Positions 8,585-17,316 of a stretch of 64,000 nucleotides of DNA are shown one piece after another. The notes below the pieces were generated by a model, which worked only from the letters and a program-made list of their open reading frames with translations, made no database searches and was not told the origin of the DNA. Within the stretch, counting starts at the first letter, position 1, and each line of letters opens with the position of its first letter. The stretch comes from an uncultured Tolumonas sp. (GTDB taxonomy: Bacteria > Pseudomonadota > Gammaproteobacteria > Enterobacterales > Aeromonadaceae), in assembly GCF_963556105.2 (NCBI RefSeq), contig NZ_OY829945.1:12501-76500 (forward strand), written 5' to 3'. The position numbers and the translations under genes were made by a program.

Positions 8585-10042
8585 ATGCCCTCGTCCATGG
8601 GTACCCCATCCGGAGCCCCGACCCTCTACCGCTTCGCGGAGTTCGAGTTCCATGCCGGCACGGGGGAGCTGCATGCCCACGGCAGGAGCCTCCCGCTCCC
8701 GGAGCAGGCGTGCCGGGTGCTCATGGCCCTCCTTGGATCGGAAGGGGATGTGGTCAGCCGGGAGGAGCTGCACCGCCTCCTGTGGCCCGACCGGGCCTAC
8801 GGCGACTTCGAGGGCGGCCTCAACACTGCGGTGTGCAAGCTGAGGCAGGTGCTCGACGATGACGGGGCGGAGCCCCGCATCATCGGCACCCTGCCGCGCC
8901 GGGGCTACCGGCTGCTGGTGCCGGTGGAGAAGGCCACCGCCGGGGGCAAGTCAGTGATGCCCCAGGGGGAGCGGCGGCCGACCCTGGATCCCATCTGGGT
9001 GGCGGCCGGGCCGGGGGCTCCGGAGCAGGAGCCCCCGGTGGCGCAGCCGGAAGAGCCCGTCTCCGCCAAGCCATTCCGGAGCCCGTGGCGGCTCCGCCTG
9101 GCCGGTGGCCTCCTGCTGGTGTCGCTGGCGGGCGGAGCGGCCTGGCTGGCCCGGGGTTCCGCGCCGCAGGGCACGCTGATGCACCGCCTGACCCTCCCGC
9201 TCCGGCTCCTGACGGGAAGGGTGGTTCGGAACCCGCTGGGCATGGAGTTCGTGAAGCTTCCGGCGGGCCGGTTCCACATGGGCTGGGAGGATCCCAACTC
9301 CGGCTGGATGGGGGGGAGCGCCAACGACAAGCCGAGCCATCTGGTGGTCCTGACGCAGCCCCTCCTGATGCAGACGACGGAAGTGACGGTGGGGCAGTTC
9401 CAGGCCTTCGTGAAGGCCACCAACTACCGGACCGAGGGGGAGATGGGCGCTGGGATCCGCGTCTCCAGGGGGCTCAGGCCCGCTTCCGCCGCCCAGGGCA
9501 ATCTTCCGGAGGCGACGGTCCAGCGCCTCGATGCCAACTGGCGCAACCCCTACTTCGAACAGGAAGCCGGCTGTCCCGTCGTTGGCGTCAGCTGGAACGA
9601 TGCCCAGGCCTTCCTGGCCTGGCTGAACGAGCAGGATCCGGGCAAGGGCTATCGGCTGCCCACGGAGGCGGAATGGGAGTATGCCTGCCGCGGGGGAAGC
9701 GAGGATGTCGGGCTCTACGGCCCCCTGGACGACATTGCCTGGCACCAGGGCAACAGCGGCTTCAGGACGCATCCGGTCGCCGGGCGGCTGCCCAATGCCT
9801 TCGGCCTCTACGACATGCTGGGCAACGCCAGGGAGTGGTGCGAGGACTGGTATGTGTCCGGCTATCCGGCGGAACCCTCGACGGACCCCAAGGGACCCTC
9901 CTGGGGAACCCTGAGGGTCACCCGAGGGGGCGCCTGGCACCTCCTCGGCTTTTTCGATTCCGTCCGCCCGACCTGCCGCCTGGGCTACCCCGCGGCCACG
10001 GCCTCGGACGATCTGGGATTCCGCGTCGTCGCGGGTCCCTGA
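8585..10042 (+). CDS. winged-helix DNA-binding, transmembrane, SUMF1-like sensor protein
   Basis: The 485-residue protein has three parts. Residues about 14-114 are an OmpR/ToxR-type winged helix (REELHRLLWPD, LNTAVCKLRQVL, GTLPRRGYRLLVPV). A membrane segment spans about 171-189. Residues about 216-485 are a formylglycine-generating-enzyme-like (SUMF1) domain with GMEFVKLPAGRFHMG, LPTEAEWEYACRGG and AFGLYDMLGNAREWCEDW. The layout resembles CadC/ToxR one-component regulators with an external sensor. The C-terminal block reads RGGAWHLLG then RPTCRLGY, so the two copper-binding cysteines of true FGEs do not appear in their usual context; sensing or binding is likelier than sulfatase maturation. 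The start at 8585 is a choice; an in-frame TTG at 8513 is possible. Confidence 0.85.
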   Translation: MPSSMGTPSGAPTLYRFAEFEFHAGTGELHAHGRSLPLPEQACRVLMALLGSEGDVVSREELHRLLWPDRAYGDFEGGLNTAVCKLRQVLDDDGAEPRIIGTLPRRGYRLLVPVEKATAGGKSVMPQGERRPTLDPIWVAAGPGAPEQEPPVAQPEEPVSAKPFRSPWRLRLAGGLLLVSLAGGAAWLARGSAPQGTLMHRLTLPLRLLTGRVVRNPLGMEFVKLPAGRFHMGWEDPNSGWMGGSANDKPSHLVVLTQPLLMQTTEVTVGQFQAFVKATNYRTEGEMGAGIRVSRGLRPASAAQGNLPEATVQRLDANWRNPYFEQEAGCPVVGVSWNDAQAFLAWLNEQDPGKGYRLPTEAEWEYACRGGSEDVGLYGPLDDIAWHQGNSGFRTHPVAGRLPNAFGLYDMLGNAREWCEDWYVSGYPAEPSTDPKGPSWGTLRVTRGGAWHLLGFFDSVRPTCRLGYPAATASDDLGFRVVAGP

Positions 10043-10071
10043 GCCAACCCTCCCATTCCGCAGGAGCTCCC

Positions 10072-11622
10072 ATGCGACTCCCCGGCGCGCTCCTTCTCCT
10101 TTGGCTGACCGCCGCCGGAGGGCTTGCCCAGGACTTCCGCTTCAACATGGTGGACCAGCCTGAGACCCTCGATCCGTCCAGGATCGGAAGCTGGAGGCAA
10201 CGCTTCCCCTACTATGCCCTCTTCGAGGGACTGATCGTCAACAACCCCAGGACGGCCAAGGGCGAACCCGGCCTCGCGGAGAGCTGGAAGGTGAGCAACG
10301 GGGGCCGCACCTACACCTTCAGGCTCCGGAAGGCGGTCTGGTCCGATGGCACACCCATCGTGGCCCAGACGGTCGTGGACTCCTGGCTCCGGAGCCTGGA
10401 TCCGCGGACGGGCTCTCTGCTGGCCGAACTGATGGCCAGCAACCTCGAGGGGGGAGATGCCTACTTCCGTGGCCGGGGCAGGAAGGAGGATGTGAAGGTT
10501 CGCGCCCTCGATGCCCGGACCCTCGAGGTCACCTTCATCTTGCCCGGTCCCCATGTCCTCGATCTGCTGACCAGCTGGACCTGGGCCGTGCTCCCGCTGC
10601 ATGCCATCCAGAAGTTCGGAGACGCTTGGACCAAGCCTGGGAACTTCGTGGGCAATGGTCCGTTCGTGCTGAAGGAGTGGAAACCGGGCGACCGCCTGGT
10701 GGTTGTGAAGAACATGAACTACTGGGACGCCCGGCACGTGAAGCTGGGGAGCATCACCTTCTTCTCCGTCGACGATCTGGCCGTGGGCTACGACCGCTAC
10801 AAGGCCGGTCAGTTCGACTGGCAATGCGACGTCGATCCGGCCCGTACCGATGAGGTCACTGGGAGGAAGGACTTCCACCGGGGGGCCGGCAGCACGGTCC
10901 AGTACTACATCTTCAGCGTGACGCGGAAGCCCTTCAGCGATGCCCGGGTCCGGCGAGCCTTCTCGATGGCCCTGGATCGCGGGGTGCTCGTGGCGCAGGT
11001 GCTCAAGGGGGACCAGCTGCCCACCGCGGGGTTCGTCCCTTCCTTCGGCGGCTTCAAGACGACCCGGGGCAACCCCTTCAACCCTGGCTTGGCGGGGAAG
11101 CTCCTGGCCGAAGCGGGGTACCCCGGGGGCAGGGGCTTTCCCAAGGTCGAGGTCATCTTCAACGAGAACGCCAACTACAAGCGGATTGCGGAATGGGCGA
11201 AGCAGCAGTGGAAGGCCATCCTGGGGGTGGATGTGGAGGTCCGCGCCCTGGACTGGGATGCGCTCCTGGAAGCCCGCCAGAAGACCCACGACTTCCTCAT
11301 CGCCCGGGCGGGTTGGCAGGCGGACTACCCCGACCCGATGAACTTCCTCGGGGACCTGCTCAGGACGGGCAGTGCCGCCAACGACGGGCTGTACTCCAAC
11401 CCGAAGGCCGATGCCCTCCTCGAGCGGGCCTGCCTGCTCCCGGGCGGTCCCGCCCGGGACCGGGAGCTGATGCAGGCCGAGGAGCTCATGATCACCCAGG
11501 ACCAGGCCGTGCTCCCGCTCTACTTCCACGTGAACAGGGACCTCATCGACCTGGACAAGTGGGGCGGGTGGTACGAGAACCCCCTGGGCATCCACCCCTG
11601 GAAGGCCATCTACCGGAAGTGA
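10072..11622 (+). CDS. oligopeptide ABC transporter substrate-binding protein (family 5)
   Basis: This 516-residue periplasmic binding protein starts with a signal peptide (MRLPGALLLLWLTAAGGLAQ). It carries the SBP_bac_5 hallmarks: DQPETLDPSRIGSWR near the N-terminus, LAESWKVSNGGRTYTFRLRKAVWSDG at about 65-90, NGPFVLKEWKPGD, VRRAFSMALDR, and the terminal FHVNRDLIDL region. It is closest in style to OppA/MppA. CAGGAG lies six bases before the ATG. It is 29 bases after the winged-helix/SUMF1 gene and may be in its operon, hinting that the regulator senses a ligand handled by this protein. No permease or ATPase genes lie nearby, so it is an orphan. Confidence 0.9.
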   Translation: MRLPGALLLLWLTAAGGLAQDFRFNMVDQPETLDPSRIGSWRQRFPYYALFEGLIVNNPRTAKGEPGLAESWKVSNGGRTYTFRLRKAVWSDGTPIVAQTVVDSWLRSLDPRTGSLLAELMASNLEGGDAYFRGRGRKEDVKVRALDARTLEVTFILPGPHVLDLLTSWTWAVLPLHAIQKFGDAWTKPGNFVGNGPFVLKEWKPGDRLVVVKNMNYWDARHVKLGSITFFSVDDLAVGYDRYKAGQFDWQCDVDPARTDEVTGRKDFHRGAGSTVQYYIFSVTRKPFSDARVRRAFSMALDRGVLVAQVLKGDQLPTAGFVPSFGGFKTTRGNPFNPGLAGKLLAEAGYPGGRGFPKVEVIFNENANYKRIAEWAKQQWKAILGVDVEVRALDWDALLEARQKTHDFLIARAGWQADYPDPMNFLGDLLRTGSAANDGLYSNPKADALLERACLLPGGPARDRELMQAEELMITQDQAVLPLYFHVNRDLIDLDKWGGWYENPLGIHPWKAIYRK

Positions 11623-11702
11623 GCCCAGGTCCGGCCCTGGCGGGGGCGAAAGGCTCTGGCCATCCGGGGCTTTTCACGATCAAATGAACGTTCAACCCAA
11701 TC

Positions 11703-11724
11703 AGGGCGCTCGGGTGCGCCCTTT
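11703..11724 (+). terminator. hairpin in ileS leader
   Basis: A 7-bp perfect stem (agggcgc 11703-11709 with gcgccct 11716-11722) followed by TTT lies between the binding-protein gene and the ileS start. It could terminate the upstream transcript or act as an attenuator for ileS. The T run is short and no T-box signature was found. Confidence 0.35.
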
Positions 11725-11740
11725 GACGCACGAGGGCGCC

Positions 11741-14548
11741 ATGAGCGACGTGAAGAAGAAGTATCCCGTTTTCCTTCCCCGGACGGACTTCCCCATGAAG
11801 GCGGATCTGCCCCAGCGGGAACCGAAGCGGGTGGAGCGGTGGAAGGCCGACCGGGTGTACGAGAAGGTCGAGGCCAGGCGCCGCGCGGACAATACCGCCG
11901 GAAAGGGGAAGGGCCGCCGCATCCTGCACGACGGGCCGCCCTACGCCAACGGCGCCATCCACATGGGCCACGCGCTCAACAAGATCCTGAAGGACATCGT
12001 CATCAAGTCGCTCTGGCTGGACGGCTACGAGTCTCCCTACGTGCCGGGCTGGGACTGCCACGGCCTGCCCATCGAGCACGCGGTGGAGAAGGACCTGGGC
12101 CCCAAGCGCCGGGAGATGCCCCGGGCCGAGTTCCTGGCCAAGTGCCGGGCCTACGCCCAGAAGTGGATCGACGCCCAGCGCACGGGCTTCCAGCGCCTGG
12201 GGGTGCTGGGCGCCTGGGACGACCCCTACATCACCATGAAGCCCAGCTACGAAGCCGGCGTGGTCCGGCTCCTGGGGCGCCTCTTCGAGGGCGGCGCAGT
12301 GACGCGCAAGCTGAAGGTGGTGCACTGGAGCTACGGCGCGCGCACCGCCCTGGCCGAGGCCGAGGTGGAGTACGCCGACAAGTCCAGCTACGCCATCACC
12401 GTGGCCTTCCCGGTCAAGGACGAGGTGGCCCGCAAGCTGGAGCTGCCGACCCCCTTCTACCTCCCCATCTGGACCACCACGCCCTGGACCCTGCCCAGCA
12501 ACCTGGCCATCGCCATGCACCCTGACATGGAGTACGCGGTGGTGAAGGCGGGCGACCGCCACTACGTCGTGGCCGTCTCGCTGCTGGAGGACTTCCAGAA
12601 GAAGCTGGGCATGGAGCTCCACACCCGCGAGATCCGCAAGGGCGTCGAGTTCCAGACCCTGACCTACCGGCACGCCTGGATCGACCGGGAGAGCCCGGTG
12701 CTGATGGCCGACTACGTGGCCGCCGACACGGGCACGGGCCTGGTGCACACCGCCCCCGATCACGGCGTGGACGACTTCAACCTGGCCCACCACCTCGGGC
12801 TCCTGCAGCTGGTGGGGCCCGACGGCCGCTTCGTGCCGGCGGTGGACGACCCCGAGCTGGAAGGCAAGAACATCTTCGATACCAATCCGCTGGTGGTGGA
12901 CCGTCTGAAGGCCATCGGCGCCCTCCTGCACGAGGAGAAGCTGGTCCACAGCTATCCCCACTGCTGGCGCACCAAGACACCCATCTTCTTCCGGGCCACG
13001 GAGCAGTGGTTCATCATCATGGACAACGAGCTCTTCCACACCGGCAAGAGCCTGCGCGAGCTGGGCCTGGAGGGCGTCGACGCCACCCAGTGGGTGCCGG
13101 CCCAGGGCCGCAACCGCATCCACGCCATGATCTCGGGCCGTCCCGACTGGTGCATCAGCCGCCAGCGCGCCTGGGGATCGCCCATCACCGTACTGCGCTG
13201 CACGGAGTGCGGCGAGCCGCTGGTGGACAAGGACATCTTCGAGAAGGCGGCCTCCGCCATCGAGAAGGAGGGCATCGAGGTCTGGGCGGAGCTGCCCGTG
13301 GAGCAGCTGAAGCCCGCGGGCGCGAAATGCGCCAAGTGCGGCAGCGAGGTCTTCCAGAAGGAGACGGACATCCTGGATGTCTGGATCGACTCCGGCGTCA
13401 GCGGCGTGGTGACCTCCCAGACCAGCCCCGAGCTGAGCATGGAGGACTACGGCAAGTACATCTACCTGGAGGGCTCCGACCAGCACCGCGGCTGGTTCCA
13501 CAGCTCCCTGCTGTTCAGCCTGGCCGCCACCGGCCAGAAGCCCTACAACACCGTCGTGACCCACGGCTTCGTGCTGGACGGCAAGGGCCAGGCCATGAGC
13601 AAGAGCCTGGGCAACGTCATCTCCCCGGACGAGATGATGAAGACCTACGGCGCGGACATCCTGCGCCTGTGGGTGGCCAATGTGGACTTCAGCGAGGACG
13701 TGCGCATCTCCAAGGACATCCTCGAGCGCAACGCCGACGCCTACCGCAAGATCCGCAACACCTTGCGCTTCCTGCTGGGCGCCCTGGCGGACTACGACCC
13801 CGCGAAGGACGCGGTGCCCGAAGCCCAGTGGTCCCCGCTGGACCGCTGGGTCTGGAACGCCTTCCTGAACCTCGGCGAGGAGGTCTGCGAGGGCTACCGC
13901 AGCTACGACTACCTCAAGGTGGCCCAGGCGCTCCTCTCCTTCTGCCAGCTGGAGCTCTCCGGCCGGTACTTCGAGATCATCAAGGACCGCCTCTACTGCG
14001 ACAGCCTGGAGAGCGCCCGCCGGCGCTCCTGCCGCACCGTCTGCCACCGCCTGGCCACGGGCCTCGCCATCCTCATGGCCCCCGTCCTCTCCTTCACGGC
14101 GGACGAGATCTGGGAGAACATCCCTGGTGCCGAGGGCCACGTCTTCGAGCAGCGGTTCCCGGAAGGCATGGGCGTGCCCGAGGAGGAGGCCTGGACGCTC
14201 CTCTGGAGCATCAAGGACGCCCTGAACCAGAAGCTGGAGCCCATGCGGGCCGCCAAGGAGATCGGCACCGGCCTGGATACCCGCCTGGGCCTGTCCCTCA
14301 AGCCCGAGCTGAAGCCCCTGCTGGCCTCTCTGGGCGAGACCCTGGAGGATCTGCTGGTGGTCTCCAGCGTGGACCTGGTGCCTGACGGCGGCTCGGCCCT
14401 CGCGGCCGAGGGCTTCGAGCTTTCGGTGGAGCCCCACACCGGGACCAAGTGCCCGCGCTGCTGGAACCACCGGGGCGGAGCCGGTACCGGCGAGGAGGCC
14501 GACCTCTGCGCGCGCTGCGCCGAGGTGGTCGTCGGGGCCCAGGCGTGA
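11741..14548 (+). CDS. ileS: isoleucyl-tRNA synthetase
   Basis: This 935-residue class I synthetase charges tRNA-Ile with isoleucine. The HIGH motif appears as HMGH at residues 74-77 and KMSKS as AMSKS near 620. The editing domain (WTTTPWTLPSNLAIA around 243-257) is present. A C-terminal zinc knuckle is complete (CPRCWNH and CARC), as in bacterial-type IleRS. I chose the ATG at 11741 (MSDVKKKYP) because family similarity begins there; an in-frame ATG at 11684 adds 19 residues without a ribosome site. The stop overlaps the GTG start of lspA by 4 bases, so the two are translationally coupled, an arrangement common in bacteria. Confidence 0.97.
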   Translation: MSDVKKKYPVFLPRTDFPMKADLPQREPKRVERWKADRVYEKVEARRRADNTAGKGKGRRILHDGPPYANGAIHMGHALNKILKDIVIKSLWLDGYESPYVPGWDCHGLPIEHAVEKDLGPKRREMPRAEFLAKCRAYAQKWIDAQRTGFQRLGVLGAWDDPYITMKPSYEAGVVRLLGRLFEGGAVTRKLKVVHWSYGARTALAEAEVEYADKSSYAITVAFPVKDEVARKLELPTPFYLPIWTTTPWTLPSNLAIAMHPDMEYAVVKAGDRHYVVAVSLLEDFQKKLGMELHTREIRKGVEFQTLTYRHAWIDRESPVLMADYVAADTGTGLVHTAPDHGVDDFNLAHHLGLLQLVGPDGRFVPAVDDPELEGKNIFDTNPLVVDRLKAIGALLHEEKLVHSYPHCWRTKTPIFFRATEQWFIIMDNELFHTGKSLRELGLEGVDATQWVPAQGRNRIHAMISGRPDWCISRQRAWGSPITVLRCTECGEPLVDKDIFEKAASAIEKEGIEVWAELPVEQLKPAGAKCAKCGSEVFQKETDILDVWIDSGVSGVVTSQTSPELSMEDYGKYIYLEGSDQHRGWFHSSLLFSLAATGQKPYNTVVTHGFVLDGKGQAMSKSLGNVISPDEMMKTYGADILRLWVANVDFSEDVRISKDILERNADAYRKIRNTLRFLLGALADYDPAKDAVPEAQWSPLDRWVWNAFLNLGEEVCEGYRSYDYLKVAQALLSFCQLELSGRYFEIIKDRLYCDSLESARRRSCRTVCHRLATGLAILMAPVLSFTADEIWENIPGAEGHVFEQRFPEGMGVPEEEAWTLLWSIKDALNQKLEPMRAAKEIGTGLDTRLGLSLKPELKPLLASLGETLEDLLVVSSVDLVPDGGSALAAEGFELSVEPHTGTKCPRCWNHRGGAGTGEEADLCARCAEVVVGAQA

Positions 14549-15048
14549 ACGGCGGGTTCCAGGGTCTCGGGCGGCGCAGCCCCTGGCTGCTGCTGCCCGC
14601 GGCCGCCCTGGCCCTGGACCTGGGCAGCAAGGCCATGATCCTCGCCCGGTTCGCGCCGGGCGAGGTGTACCCCGTGATTCCCGGCTTCTTCAACCTGACC
14701 CTGGGCATGAACCCCGGCGCCGTCTTCGGCACCCTGGGCGGACTTCCCGACCGGATCCGCATCCCCTTCTTCGCGGTGGTGGGGCTCCTGGCCCTCGTCT
14801 TCTTCGGGTACGAGTTCCTGAAGGAGCGGGTCTCCATGCCCCAGCGGATCGGCCTGGGGCTCATCATCGGCGGCGCGCTGGGCAACGGCTACGACCGTGT
14901 GCTCCGCCACGCCGTGGTGGACTTCCTGGACTTCGTCTTCTGGGGCTGGCACTACTGGACCTTCAACCTGGCGGACAGCTGCATCCTCTGCGGGGCGGTC
15001 CTCCTCGGCTGGTGCATGGTCCGCCCGGCGGGGAAAGCGAACGGCTGA
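14545..15048 (+). CDS. lspA: prolipoprotein signal peptidase II
   Basis: This 167-residue inner-membrane aspartyl protease removes signal peptides from diacylglyceryl-modified prolipoproteins. Four hydrophobic segments are visible. The conserved NPGAVFG lies at about 56-62, and the catalytic pair is Asp117 in GNGYDR and Asp144 in FNLADS, at the expected spacing. The GTG start at 14545 overlaps the ileS stop (GTGA) and gives the correct family length. The next gene encodes a likely lipoprotein, but there is no sign that the link is more than chance. Confidence 0.95.
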   Translation: MNGGFQGLGRRSPWLLLPAAALALDLGSKAMILARFAPGEVYPVIPGFFNLTLGMNPGAVFGTLGGLPDRIRIPFFAVVGLLALVFFGYEFLKERVSMPQRIGLGLIIGGALGNGYDRVLRHAVVDFLDFVFWGWHYWTFNLADSCILCGAVLLGWCMVRPAGKANG

Positions 15049-15087
15049 GCCCCGGATCCGTACCGGCCTCGCTGGAGGGGCTGGAAA

Positions 15088-15813
15088 GTGCGATGCTTTG
15101 GGGTGCCCATGAAAGCCGCGCTTTCCGCTCTCCCGCCGCTCCTGCTGCTTGCGGGCTGCCGACGCCCGGATATCGCCGCGTTCGGGCGCCAGCCGCTGCC
15201 CATCCAGGTGGTCTTCCTGGCTGAAGGGGCTGATCCCCGGTCGGCGCCCCGCCGGGAGGAGTACGCCGCCGCCCTCAGGGCCGGCCTGGCCGGCTGCACC
15301 ATGGTCGTGCCCGCAGGCGTCGAGCCGCCGGTCCCGGCCGCCGTCCTGAGCGTGGTCGTGACGCAGGTGCGGAACCCGGCGGAGCCTTCCCCGGGGGCCA
15401 TCGGCGTGGCGGCCGGGGTCGCCGCGGGCACTTTGGGCGTCCTGGCCGGGGATCGCGATTCCTTCTGGAATGGCTTCTTCTGGGGGATCTTCGCCGGCGG
15501 GGCGGTCCAGGAGGAGCTGGACGCCGGGGCCTGGCGGCTGGGCTATGTCCCGGCCCGGGTGAGCGCCATCGTCTCCCTGCGGGATCCCCGGGCGCGAAGC
15601 CCCCTGCTCAAGTTCAGCGTGCACGGCCGCGAGGTCGTCGATGCGATGCAGCCCCTGGAGCCCGGCGACCGCTGGGACCCCGTGCGTGTGGGCGAGGAGG
15701 AGGCCCGGGCCTTCGCCCGGGTGGTCGTCGCCAGGCTGTCGCGGGAGCTCCACTGGCTGCCCCTGGGCGAACCCAGCTACTACCATCCCGATCCTGCCCC
15801 AATGGAGCCCTGA
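15088..15813 (+). CDS. putative lipoprotein of unknown function
   Basis: The product has 241 residues. Its N-terminus ends in a lipobox (LLLLAGC, Cys at about residue 24), so it should be lipid-anchored after LspA processing. The middle contains a Gly/Ala-rich hydrophobic stretch (GVAAGVAAGTLGVLAG, about 111-126) and an aromatic patch (FWNGFFWGIFAGG), so it may contact the membrane. I chose the GTG at 15088 because GGAGGGG sits seven bases upstream; ATG at 15109 would also keep the lipobox. No family was recognised. It is two bases upstream of the zinc-ribbon gene and likely in the ileS-lspA operon. Confidence 0.75.
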   Translation: MRCFGVPMKAALSALPPLLLLAGCRRPDIAAFGRQPLPIQVVFLAEGADPRSAPRREEYAAALRAGLAGCTMVVPAGVEPPVPAAVLSVVVTQVRNPAEPSPGAIGVAAGVAAGTLGVLAGDRDSFWNGFFWGIFAGGAVQEELDAGAWRLGYVPARVSAIVSLRDPRARSPLLKFSVHGREVVDAMQPLEPGDRWDPVRVGEEEARAFARVVVARLSRELHWLPLGEPSYYHPDPAPMEP

Positions 15814-15815
15814 GC

Positions 15816-16535
15816 ATGGAAACCGTCACCCTCCGCTGCAGCGCCTGCGGCGCCCCCCTTCCCGCCGGGGCGGCCCAGTGCCCCTACTGCCAGGCCCAGG
15901 CGGCCTCGGTGGCCTGCCCGAAGTGCTTCGGCATGGTGCCGGTCAGTGCCCGGCACTGCCCGCACTGCGGCACGGCCATCGTCACCGAGGAGCACGGACC
16001 CTCCGGGCTGGGCTGTCCCGAGTGCAGGCAGCCGCTGTCCCGCACCACCGTGGGCGACGTGGCGCTCAATCAGTGCGCGCGCTGCGGCGGCGTGTGGCTG
16101 CACCGGGAGCTCTTCGAGCGCATCGCCCAGGACCGGGAGGAGCGGGGCGAGGTGCTGGGCACCCTCCCGGGCGGGGGACCCCACGGCACCGTGGCCCCGG
16201 AGGCCATCCACTACCGGCCCTGCCCGGAGTGCGGTCGGCTGATGAACCGCACCAACTACGGGCGCATCTCCGGCGTGATCCTGGACACCTGCAAGGAGCA
16301 CGGGCTCTGGTTCGACCAGGACGAGCTCCGGCGGGTGCTGGAGTTCATCGAGAAGGGCGGGCTGGACAAGGCCAGGGAGAAGCAGATCCAGGAGCTGGAG
16401 GACAGGAAGCGGCTGGCGGCCGCCTCGCAGCCCCTGCCCGGCGCGGCCATGGAGGACCCCCGCCTGTTCCAGGAGCCAAGGCTCTTCGATCTCGTCGACC
16501 TGGTCGGCGGGTTCATGAACCTGCTGCGAAAGTGA
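15816..16535 (+). CDS. zinc-ribbon protein, TFIIB-type
   Basis: The 239-residue protein is built from CxxC zinc knuckles: CSACGAP and CPYCQ (8-25), CPKC and CPHCG (34-53), CPEC with CARCGGVW (70-96), and CPECGRLM with TCKEHGLWFD (about 137-170). The third and fourth pairs match the zf-TFIIB family, whose second knuckle is followed by GGVWLHRELFE or GLWFDQDEL. A charged helix (about 180-205) and a hydrophobic C-terminus (LFDLVDLVGGFMNLL) follow. Function in this family is poorly defined; nucleic acid or protein binding is plausible. It ends just before a bidirectional terminator. Confidence 0.85.
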   Translation: METVTLRCSACGAPLPAGAAQCPYCQAQAASVACPKCFGMVPVSARHCPHCGTAIVTEEHGPSGLGCPECRQPLSRTTVGDVALNQCARCGGVWLHRELFERIAQDREERGEVLGTLPGGGPHGTVAPEAIHYRPCPECGRLMNRTNYGRISGVILDTCKEHGLWFDQDELRRVLEFIEKGGLDKAREKQIQELEDRKRLAAASQPLPGAAMEDPRLFQEPRLFDLVDLVGGFMNLLRK

Positions 16536-16537
16536 AG

Positions 16538-16570
16538 AAAAGCCTCACCACCCATGGTGGCGAGGCTTTT
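16538..16570. terminator. bidirectional intrinsic terminator
   Basis: aaaagcctcaccacc (16538-16552) pairs with ggtggcgaggctttt (16556-16570) through a CAT loop with a single mismatch. A-run on one side and T-run on the other give a good Rho-independent terminator in both directions, serving the convergent zinc-ribbon and tpiA genes. Confidence 0.9.
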
Positions 16571-16575
16571 CCCCG

Positions 16576-17304
16576 TCAGGCCTGGGCCTGCTCGATGAGC
16601 TTGAGGAACTTCTCGGGCACCAGGGCGGCGCCGCCCACCAGGCCGCCGGCGACGTGGGGCACCTGGATGATCTCGGCGAAGTTGTCCGGGGTGACGCTGC
16701 CGCCGTACTGGATGGGGGTCCCGGCGGCGCCGTTGCGCGCCAGTTCCTCGGCCACGAAGGCATGGACCTCGCGGATCTGCTCGACGGTGGCCACGCGGCC
16801 GGTGCCGATCGCCCACACGGGCTCGTAGGCGACCACCAGTGGACCGGCACCCGTCTCCTTGAGCACGGCCAGCTGCTCGCGCAGCACGTCGAACATCTTC
16901 CCGCCGTCACGCTCCTCCAGCGTTTCCCCGATGCAGAGGACGGGCATGAGGCCGTGCTCGCGGGCCGCCTTCACCTTCTTCACGAGGTTGGCGTTGGTCT
17001 CGCCGAAGATGTGCCGGCGCTCGCTGTGGCCCAGGAGCACACCGTCGCAGCCGATGTCCTTGAGCTGGGCCATGGAGATCTCGCCGGTGAAGGCGCCCTT
17101 GGCCTCGAAGTGGGCGTTCTGGGCATAGAGCTTGACACCGCAGGGGCCGAGCTTCGCCTTCACGTCCTTGAGGTAGATGTAGGGCGCGGCGATGCCGGCC
17201 TCGACGCCGGCCTTGGGCTTGTAGCCGGACACACACGCGGCGCAGAAGGCCTCGATGTCCTTGGAGAGGAGGTTCATCTTCCAGTTGGCGATGACGATGC
17301 GCAT
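16576..17304 (-). CDS. tpiA: triosephosphate isomerase
   Basis: This 242-residue TIM barrel interconverts dihydroxyacetone phosphate and glyceraldehyde-3-phosphate. Active-site residues are in place: Asn7/Lys9 (ANWKMN), His93 (GHSERR) and Glu161 (AYEPVWAIGTG). The phosphate-binding IQYGGSV is near the C-terminus. It begins 12 bases after the pgk stop with CAGTACTGAAAGGAG-type ribosome site context, so pgk-tpiA form one glycolytic operon. Confidence 0.97.
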   Translation of the reverse strand: MRIVIANWKMNLLSKDIEAFCAACVSGYKPKAGVEAGIAAPYIYLKDVKAKLGPCGVKLYAQNAHFEAKGAFTGEISMAQLKDIGCDGVLLGHSERRHIFGETNANLVKKVKAAREHGLMPVLCIGETLEERDGGKMFDVLREQLAVLKETGAGPLVVAYEPVWAIGTGRVATVEQIREVHAFVAEELARNGAAGTPIQYGGSVTPDNFAEIIQVPHVAGGLVGGAALVPEKFLKLIEQAQA

Positions 17305-17316
17305 GGCATTCTCCTT

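Noticed and set aside
11543-14470. A 975-codon open frame antisense to ileS
   Set aside because: Composition is low-complexity (Gly, His, Val, Leu) and mirrors the codon bias of ileS; no motif or ribosome site supports it.
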